Shown: positions 31,684-37,040 of the stretch, piece after piece | How positions within the stretch are numbered: position 1 is the first letter of the stretch | Layout: every line of letters begins with the position of its first letter | Assembly: GCF_040151475.1 (NCBI RefSeq) | Contig: NZ_JBDKWG010000092.1 | Coordinates: 1 to 37,040, forward strand | Reading direction: 5' to 3' | Origin: CAXBNB01 sp040151475 | Lineage (GTDB): Bacteria > Bacteroidota > Bacteroidia > Cytophagales > Cyclobacteriaceae | DNA: 37,040 nucleotides | Notes under the pieces: generated by a model | What the model was told of the DNA's origin: nothing | Seen by the model: only the letters and a program-made list of their open reading frames with translations | The model's database searches: none | Program-made: the position numbers and the translations under genes

Positions 31684-34131
31684 ATGAAAGTACTAAAATT
31701 TGGCGGAACATCAGTTGGCACTGCCGATAGCTTGCAAATAGTAAAGCAAATAGTTGAAGAGAGGCTTGATCAGGATAAGTTGATCGTGGTAGTATCTGCC
31801 TTGGGAGGAGTCACGTCGCAACTGGTGGATTGCGCTGGTCAGGCTTCTTATGGCAACAAAACTTATGAAAATATACTGTCTGAGTTGGAAGAAAGGCACT
31901 TGAAGGTAGTAACACAGCTGATTGGTAAAGATTCCTCAGAGAAGCAGAGGGCAAAGGTTATAGAGAAATTCAAAAAACTAAAAGACCTGTTTCAGGGAGT
32001 TTACTTCGTAAAAGAACTTTCCAACAAAGTAAAAGATGCCATTCTGAGTTATGGTGAGATTCTTTCTTCCTATATTATACATGAATATTTGAAATCTCAG
32101 GGGATTTCTAATGACCTGATGGATCCACGGAAAGTGATTGTCACTGACAGCAACTTTGGAAAAGCCAATGTTGATTTTGAAATTACAAACCAGAATATTG
32201 TTGATTATTTTCAAGACACTACTTATCCCGTTATTGTTCCGGGGTTTGTTTCCGGAAATAGCAAAGGAGTAACAACTACTTTGGGGAGAGGTGGTTCTGA
32301 CTATACTGCAGCCATACTCGCAGGAGCATTGAGGGTGGATGCACTCGAAATCTGGACAGATGTAAACGGAATGATGACTGCCGATCCGCGAATGGTGTCA
32401 ACAGCTCATACGATAGAAAACATTACTTATCAGGAGGCGATGGAGCTTTCTCACTTTGGTGCTAAAGTAATTTACCCTCCGTCTATTCAACCTGTTTTAG
32501 GAAAGAAGATACCGACTTTTGTAAAAAATACTTTTGACAAAGACGGAGCATACACCAAGATAAGTAATGTAAGTACTTCAAATTCTGAAATTATTAAAGG
32601 GATTTCCAGTGTCAAAAACATTACCCTTTTGAACCTGACTGGCAGTGGTATGGTAGGCATACCAAGCTTTTCCAACCGCTTGTTCAAAGCACTTTCTGAA
32701 GCTAAAATCAATGTAATCATGATTACTCAGGCTTCATCTGAGCATTCGATTTGCGTAGGTATAGACGATGCTGATGTGGATGCTGCCAAGCAAAGTATTG
32801 ATCAGGAGTTTGTCTATGAAATGAATACCAAAAAGATCAATGCATTGGAAATAGAAAGAAATCTGGCAGTGGTCGCTTTGGTTGGAGAAAAGATGCAACA
32901 CCATGTTGGTGTGAGTGGCAAGATGTTTGAGTCTCTTGGACTCAATGGCATCAATATCAAAGCCATTGCACAGGGGTCATCTGAGCGCAACATCACTGCA
33001 GTAATTGATGAGCACAATCTAAGGAAGGCATTGAATGCATTGCACGAAAGCTTTTTCCTTTCCAGAAGAAAAAAGCTCAATCTTTATATGATTGGTGTGG
33101 GCAATGTAGGCGGTACTTTGCTGGATCAAATAGCCAAACAACACAGTTACCTGCTTGAAAATGAACAAATTGATCTACGCATAGTCGGTATTGCCAATAG
33201 CAAAAGAATGCATTTTGAAGTAGATGGTATTGATTTGGAAAATTGGAAAACCACTCTTTTTGAAAAAGGTGTCGGCATGGATGCAGACCTTTTTATCAAA
33301 AAGATCAAATCCTACAACCTGATCAATAGTGTCTTCATAGACAACACTGCAAATGCTGATATAGCCGGATTGTACAAGGATGTGTTGTTAAACAATATTT
33401 CCATTGTTACCCCCAACAAAATAGCATGTGCTTCATCCTATGAAAATTACAAAGAACTTAAAAATATCACCCAGGAATATAATTCTCGTTACCTGTTCGA
33501 AACTAATGTGGGAGCCGGATTGCCCATCATTTCTACATTGAGTGATTTGATAAAGAGTGGGGATAAAATCAATAAAATCCAGGCCGTACTTTCTGGCAGC
33601 CTCAATTTTATATTCAACTATTTCAATGCAGACACTAAGTTTGTTGACATAGTAAAACAGGCTCAGGTTGATGGCTACACAGAACCTGATCCACGAATTG
33701 ATTTGAGTGGGGTTGACGTGATGCGTAAGATCTTGATTTTGGTGAGGGAAAGTGGTTTCAGGTTTGAATTGGAGGATATTGAAAATGAAGCTTTTATTCC
33801 TGAAGAATGTATGAAAACAGACAGTGTAGAAGCATTCTATAAAAAAATAAGTGAAAATGAAGCCCATTTCCAAGCCATATTCGCCAAAGCATATGCTGAA
33901 AACAAAAGGCTAAAATACGTCGCTACTTTCGATAAAGGTAAGGCTTCTGTGGGTTTAAAAGAAATACCTTCAGACCATCCTTTCTATAACTTGGAAGGCA
34001 AGGACAATATCGTTTTGTTTTATACCAACAGGTACAACGAGCAGCCATTGGTAATTAAAGGAGCAGGAGCAGGGGCAGGTGTGACGGCATCCGGTATCTT
34101 TGCCGACATTATGAAAATTGCTAACAGCTGA
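31684..34131 (+). CDS. thrA: Bifunctional aspartate kinase / homoserine dehydrogenase I
   Basis: This 815-residue fusion catalyses the first and third steps from aspartate to threonine. The kinase domain starts with KFGGTSVGTADSL at 5-17 and includes TTLGRGGSDYTAAILAGAL. Two ACT units follow at about 310-460 (ITLLNLTGSGMVGIPSFSNR and LAVVALVGEKMQHHVGVSGK), where threonine normally inhibits. The dehydrogenase half begins near 465 with the NAD(P) motif IGVGNVGGT and has NVGAGLPIISTLSDLIKSGD and QAVLSGSLNFIFNYF. The length matches E. coli ThrA (820). The intermediate enzyme Asd is not in the window. thrB follows after 13 bases. Confidence 0.97.
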   Translation: MKVLKFGGTSVGTADSLQIVKQIVEERLDQDKLIVVVSALGGVTSQLVDCAGQASYGNKTYENILSELEERHLKVVTQLIGKDSSEKQRAKVIEKFKKLKDLFQGVYFVKELSNKVKDAILSYGEILSSYIIHEYLKSQGISNDLMDPRKVIVTDSNFGKANVDFEITNQNIVDYFQDTTYPVIVPGFVSGNSKGVTTTLGRGGSDYTAAILAGALRVDALEIWTDVNGMMTADPRMVSTAHTIENITYQEAMELSHFGAKVIYPPSIQPVLGKKIPTFVKNTFDKDGAYTKISNVSTSNSEIIKGISSVKNITLLNLTGSGMVGIPSFSNRLFKALSEAKINVIMITQASSEHSICVGIDDADVDAAKQSIDQEFVYEMNTKKINALEIERNLAVVALVGEKMQHHVGVSGKMFESLGLNGINIKAIAQGSSERNITAVIDEHNLRKALNALHESFFLSRRKKLNLYMIGVGNVGGTLLDQIAKQHSYLLENEQIDLRIVGIANSKRMHFEVDGIDLENWKTTLFEKGVGMDADLFIKKIKSYNLINSVFIDNTANADIAGLYKDVLLNNISIVTPNKIACASSYENYKELKNITQEYNSRYLFETNVGAGLPIISTLSDLIKSGDKINKIQAVLSGSLNFIFNYFNADTKFVDIVKQAQVDGYTEPDPRIDLSGVDVMRKILILVRESGFRFELEDIENEAFIPEECMKTDSVEAFYKKISENEAHFQAIFAKAYAENKRLKYVATFDKGKASVGLKEIPSDHPFYNLEGKDNIVLFYTNRYNEQPLVIKGAGAGAGVTASGIFADIMKIANS

Positions 34132-34144
34132 TAGGAACAAACGA

Positions 34145-35074
34145 ATGCAAGAATCAATAAAAGTATTTGCGCCGGCAACAGTAGCGAATGTAGGGTGTGG
34201 CTTTGACATCATGGGGTTTGCCCTTGATGGGATAGGTGAGGAGATTATCATTCGAAAAACAGAGACTAATGCCCTCACAGTATTGCCTGTCCGTGGGTTT
34301 GAAGACATACCAACTGATCCTGAAAAAAATGTAGCAACAGTGGCGGTAAAAGCCATGTTGGAAAGGTTGTCTGTAACTCAGGGTTTTGAATTTGAATTCA
34401 TCAAACATATTAAACCCGGAAGTGGTCTGGGTACAAGTGCTTCCAGTTCAGCTGGGGCAGTGTTCGGAGTGAATGAAATGCTCGGAAGGCCTTTTGAGAA
34501 AAAAGACCTGGTGGAGTTTGCTATGGAAGGGGAAAAGCTACTTTCCGGTAAAGCGCACGGAGATAATGTATCGCCTTCTTTGCTTGGAGGATTTCAGTTG
34601 ATTCGGGGGTACAATCCACTTGATTTGGTCAATGTTTCTTTTCCTGAAAACTTGTATGTGACCATTGTTCATCCTCAGGTAGAAATAAAAACCTCTGAGG
34701 CTCGTAAAATGCTAAGGACAGAAATACCAATGTCAGAAGCAGTGACACAATGGGGAAATGTAGGAGGACTGGTTGCGGGATTATATACCTCAGATTTGGA
34801 TTTGATAGGTCGGTCGATGCAAGATGTGATTGTAGAACCTATCCGTTCCAAACTCATTCCTAAATTTGACGAAGTGAAGGCTGCTTCGCTTGCAGTTGGT
34901 GGTGTTGGTTGTAGCATTGCCGGCTCAGGACCTTCCATATTTACTTTCAGCAAAGACGAGGAAACAGCTCAAGAAATTAAATTGAAAATGACAGAAATAT
35001 ATAGTGAAGCTGGTATTGAGGTGATATTATATATTTCTAAAATAGGAAAAACTGGTGCGAGGATAATCGACTAG
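34145..35074 (+). CDS. thrB: Homoserine kinase
   Basis: This 309-residue GHMP-superfamily kinase phosphorylates homoserine for threonine synthesis. It opens IKVFAPATVANVGCGFDIMG and has the ATP-binding glycine-serine loop PGSGLGTSASSSAGAVFG at 91-108 and the C-terminal GGVGCSIAGSGPSIFTFS. The frame runs upstream to a TTG at 34118 overlapping thrA, but the ATG at 34145 gives the conserved N-terminus at the right distance. It is part of the thrA-thrB-thrC run. Confidence 0.96.
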   Translation: MQESIKVFAPATVANVGCGFDIMGFALDGIGEEIIIRKTETNALTVLPVRGFEDIPTDPEKNVATVAVKAMLERLSVTQGFEFEFIKHIKPGSGLGTSASSSAGAVFGVNEMLGRPFEKKDLVEFAMEGEKLLSGKAHGDNVSPSLLGGFQLIRGYNPLDLVNVSFPENLYVTIVHPQVEIKTSEARKMLRTEIPMSEAVTQWGNVGGLVAGLYTSDLDLIGRSMQDVIVEPIRSKLIPKFDEVKAASLAVGGVGCSIAGSGPSIFTFSKDEETAQEIKLKMTEIYSEAGIEVILYISKIGKTGARIID

Positions 35075-35120
35075 TATAAAGAATAAAATTGAGGTACCAT
35101 GAAGTGCTTGTCTTAATTTG

Positions 35121-35168
35121 GAAGGTCTAAACCTTCTGACTTCTGACTTCTGACTTCTGACTTCCAAC
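35121..35168 (+). repeat. Hairpin and heptanucleotide tandem repeat upstream of thrC
   Basis: GAAGGT-CTAA-ACCTTC at 35121-35136 is a perfect 6-bp hairpin. It runs into four exact TTCTGAC units at 35134-35161 and a diverged fifth (TTCCAAC, 35162-35168). The repeat ends ten bases before the thrC start codon, so changes in copy number would alter the leader length but not the reading frame. Confidence 0.9.
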
Positions 35169-35178
35169 TTCTTAAACA

Positions 35179-36480
35179 ATGAAATACTACAGCACAAATA
35201 AATCAGTTCCGAAAGTTTCTTTTGAAGAAGCTATAGTAAAAGGATTGCCCGAAGACAATGGACTTTTTATGCCAGAAAAAATAGTGTCACTGCCACAGTC
35301 GTTTATCGATGGTTTGAAAGGCTCTTCATTGCAGGAGATAGGCTATGAAGTGGCGAGCAGGTTTATTGACAATGAAATACCTGAAGCCAATTTAAGAACT
35401 ATTGTTAATGATACGCTGGCATTTGATATTCCTGCTGTACGTGTAGAAGATAATGTTTATTCTTTGGAATTGTTTCATGGGCCTACATTGGCATTCAAAG
35501 ACGTAGGCGCACGGTTTCTGGCAAGATGCCTTAGCTATTTTTCTGCTAAAAAAGCACGAAAAGCGACCATTCTGGTGGCAACTTCCGGAGATACAGGGAG
35601 TGCCGTAGCACACGGTTTTCTTGGATTGGAAAATATCAATGTTGTAATCCTTTACCCTAAGGGAAAAGTAAGTGACATTCAGGAAAAACAATTGACTACA
35701 CTTGGCCAGAATATTACTGCATTGGAAGTCGATGGAACTTTTGATGATTGCCAGGCATTGGTGAAAAAATCTTTTTTGGATAAACCTATAAAAGATAAAT
35801 TTCATTTAACATCTGCTAATTCTATCAATATGGCAAGGTTGATACCACAGTCATTTTACTATTTCTGGGCTTATGCCCAGGTGAAAGATGGAAACCGTCC
35901 TGTATATATATCTGTTCCGAGTGGTAACTATGGCAACCTTACTGCCGGACTGTTGGCTCAGAAAATGGGGCTTCCAATCGATCGTTTTATCGCCTCAGCC
36001 AATGCCAATGATATTGTACCTGCCTACCTGACTAGTGGCGTGTTCGATCCGAAAGCCTCTGTGCAGACCATCTCTAATGCCATGGACGTAGGCAACCCGA
36101 GCAATTTCGCACGGATGATGGATTTGTTTGGGGGGGATGTAAATGAATTTAGAAATTACATTTCAGGATACAGCTACTCCGACGAAGAAACTAGGGCTTG
36201 TATGCAGGCAGTATTTGCAAAGCAAGGCTACATGCTTGATCCTCACGGAGCAGTAGGCTATCTGGGTTTAAAAGAATACATGAAAGACAAAGATGGTGTA
36301 GGAGTATTTTTCGAAACGGCACACCCTGCCAAGTTTGGTGATGTCGTAGAAGAAACCATTCACACCAAAATAGACATCCCAGCACGATTGCAGGAGTATG
36401 TAGATAAAACCAAAGTTTCCATCGAGATCAACAATAGCTACGAAGAGTTGTTGGCTGTTTTTGGGGAGGTGCTAGTATAA
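35179..36480 (+). CDS. thrC: Threonine synthase
   Basis: This 433-residue PLP enzyme converts O-phosphohomoserine to threonine. The opening MKYYSTNKSVPKVSFEEAIV resembles the E. coli-type (class I) enzyme. The PLP lysine is Lys107 in FHGPTLAFKDVGARFL, and the substrate and phosphate loop is VATSGDTGSAVAHGF. Later motifs PSGNYGNLTAGLLAQKMGLP and NPSNFARMMDLFGG are typical. Length is normal. It closes the thr gene run; the product feeds IlvA encoded 4 kb upstream. No clean terminator follows it. Confidence 0.97.
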   Translation: MKYYSTNKSVPKVSFEEAIVKGLPEDNGLFMPEKIVSLPQSFIDGLKGSSLQEIGYEVASRFIDNEIPEANLRTIVNDTLAFDIPAVRVEDNVYSLELFHGPTLAFKDVGARFLARCLSYFSAKKARKATILVATSGDTGSAVAHGFLGLENINVVILYPKGKVSDIQEKQLTTLGQNITALEVDGTFDDCQALVKKSFLDKPIKDKFHLTSANSINMARLIPQSFYYFWAYAQVKDGNRPVYISVPSGNYGNLTAGLLAQKMGLPIDRFIASANANDIVPAYLTSGVFDPKASVQTISNAMDVGNPSNFARMMDLFGGDVNEFRNYISGYSYSDEETRACMQAVFAKQGYMLDPHGAVGYLGLKEYMKDKDGVGVFFETAHPAKFGDVVEETIHTKIDIPARLQEYVDKTKVSIEINNSYEELLAVFGEVLV

Positions 36481-36907
36481 TTGTAATTCATCTTTCTATT
36501 TGAATAGAGATTCTTTACTACGTTCAGAATGACAAGGTAGGGAAGGTCGTAACCTTTGTCATCTTGAGCGCTCGTCTGCCGACGAGGCAGGAAGCGAAAG
36601 ATATCCTGTCTTGCTCAGCTTTCCCTCCTCTGGTCTAAAAAAAGGCACCATGAAATTTCTACCTCCGCAGAAATGACGAAGCACGTTATACCTACGGAGG
36701 CAAGCATCCCATAGAGATGACAAGACTAAGGGATTGTGACTTATAAGAGCAGCCACAGCACTATTCCACTTCCATTATTTACCTCGAAATCTCCTTCTAG
36801 GTAAAACCCCTAAATTTTTAAGTTTGGAAAAACCCCGATATATGGGGATGCCGGATGTATGACCTTTGTTTCATAATTACAATGTTTCAAAATAAAACAA
36901 AAGAGTC
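36481..36907. repeat. Intergenic mosaic of dispersed palindromic repeats
   Basis: This 427-base gap after thrC has no plausible gene. It is a patchwork of repeat-like pieces. An imperfect inverted repeat is built on ATGACAAGG and CCTTTGTCAT at about 36529-36572. The REP-like hairpin CTCGTC-TGCC-GACGAG plus GCAGG lies at 36571-36591. Pieces containing AGATTCTTTACTACGTTCAG and GAATGAC resemble sequences widely repeated in Bacteroidota. CCCC-GATATAT-GGGG lies at 36833-36847, about 60 bases before the next gene, and might be an operator. Confidence 0.55.
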
Positions 36908-37040
36908 ATGAAAACTACTACTAATTTTTACACCGCACTGATCTTAATCATCAAGTTGTTACCGATCATCCTGATTTTAGCCGCCGCAAGTTGCAGCAAT
37001 GCCCAGGAATTAAAATTATCCACCTACATAGAAAAAACTA
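36908..37040 (+). CDS. Partial gene for an exported protein (5' end only)
   Basis: An open frame starts at the ATG at 36908 and runs off the window after 44 codons. The N-terminus looks like a signal peptide: MKTTTNFYTALILIIK, then a hydrophobic LLPIILILAAA stretch and SCSNAQ. It could be cleaved as a lipoprotein at AASC (Cys29) or by signal peptidase I after SNA. The mature sequence begins QELKLSTYIEKT. Function cannot be judged from this piece. Confidence 0.6.
   Translation, partial: MKTTTNFYTALILIIKLLPIILILAAASCSNAQELKLSTYIEKT

Noticed and set aside
34118..34144. TTG start for thrB overlapping thrA
   Set aside because: The conserved homoserine kinase N-terminus begins at the ATG at 34145.

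Overview
The window looks like the chromosome of a low-GC member of the Bacteroidota, probably a Cytophagia-like lineage. The signs are promoters of the Bacteroidota type (TTG, about 21 bases, TAnnTTTG) with little Shine-Dalgarno signal, many short lipoproteins, a DUF4349 protein, a plant-like short ketol-acid reductoisomerase, and Bacteroidota-style dispersed palindromes. The lineage is inferred from family resemblance; no database search was possible.

Layout. 1-2.1 kb is an accessory edge: the last part of a group II intron (domains V and VI, ending near 140), then an OLD-type ATPase-TOPRIM gene on the minus strand. 2.4-7 kb holds an Hsp20 chaperone, a small helical protein, two lipoproteins (one with aspartyl protease and PDZ domains) and a DUF4349 protein. 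7.0-12.1 kb (minus strand) is a leucine operon read leuC, S23-type four-helix-bundle gene, leuD, a second isopropylmalate/citramalate synthase-like gene, leuB. 12.4-15.4 kb has a UMF1/Atg22-like transporter, an acyltransferase and an ArsC-like protein. 15.5-15.8 kb has tRNA-Ser(GCT) and tRNA-Arg(TCT), then an EamA transporter. 17.2-21.2 kb has a histidine kinase, a single-domain response regulator and an uncharacterised helical-repeat protein.

21.3-36.5 kb is the core: leuA; then promoter, leader peptide and attenuator; ilvE-ilvD-ilvB-ilvN-ilvC; a terminator; then an aminotransferase, ilvA, thrA, thrB and thrC. Together with the leu operon the window encodes nearly all enzymes from aspartate to threonine to isoleucine and from pyruvate to valine and leucine. 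The one missing step is aspartate-semialdehyde dehydrogenase (asd).

The most interesting signal is at 22580-22755. A strong promoter drives a 24-residue leader peptide with nine Leu/Val/Ile residues, including a Leu-Val-Ile run and an Ile-Ile-Ile run. The transcript can fold as 1:2, 2:3 (antiterminator) or 3:4 (a 13-bp terminator plus nine T) just before ilvE. This is a complete translation-coupled attenuator of the enterobacterial ilv/his/trp type, in a Bacteroidota setting and with an almost leaderless start.
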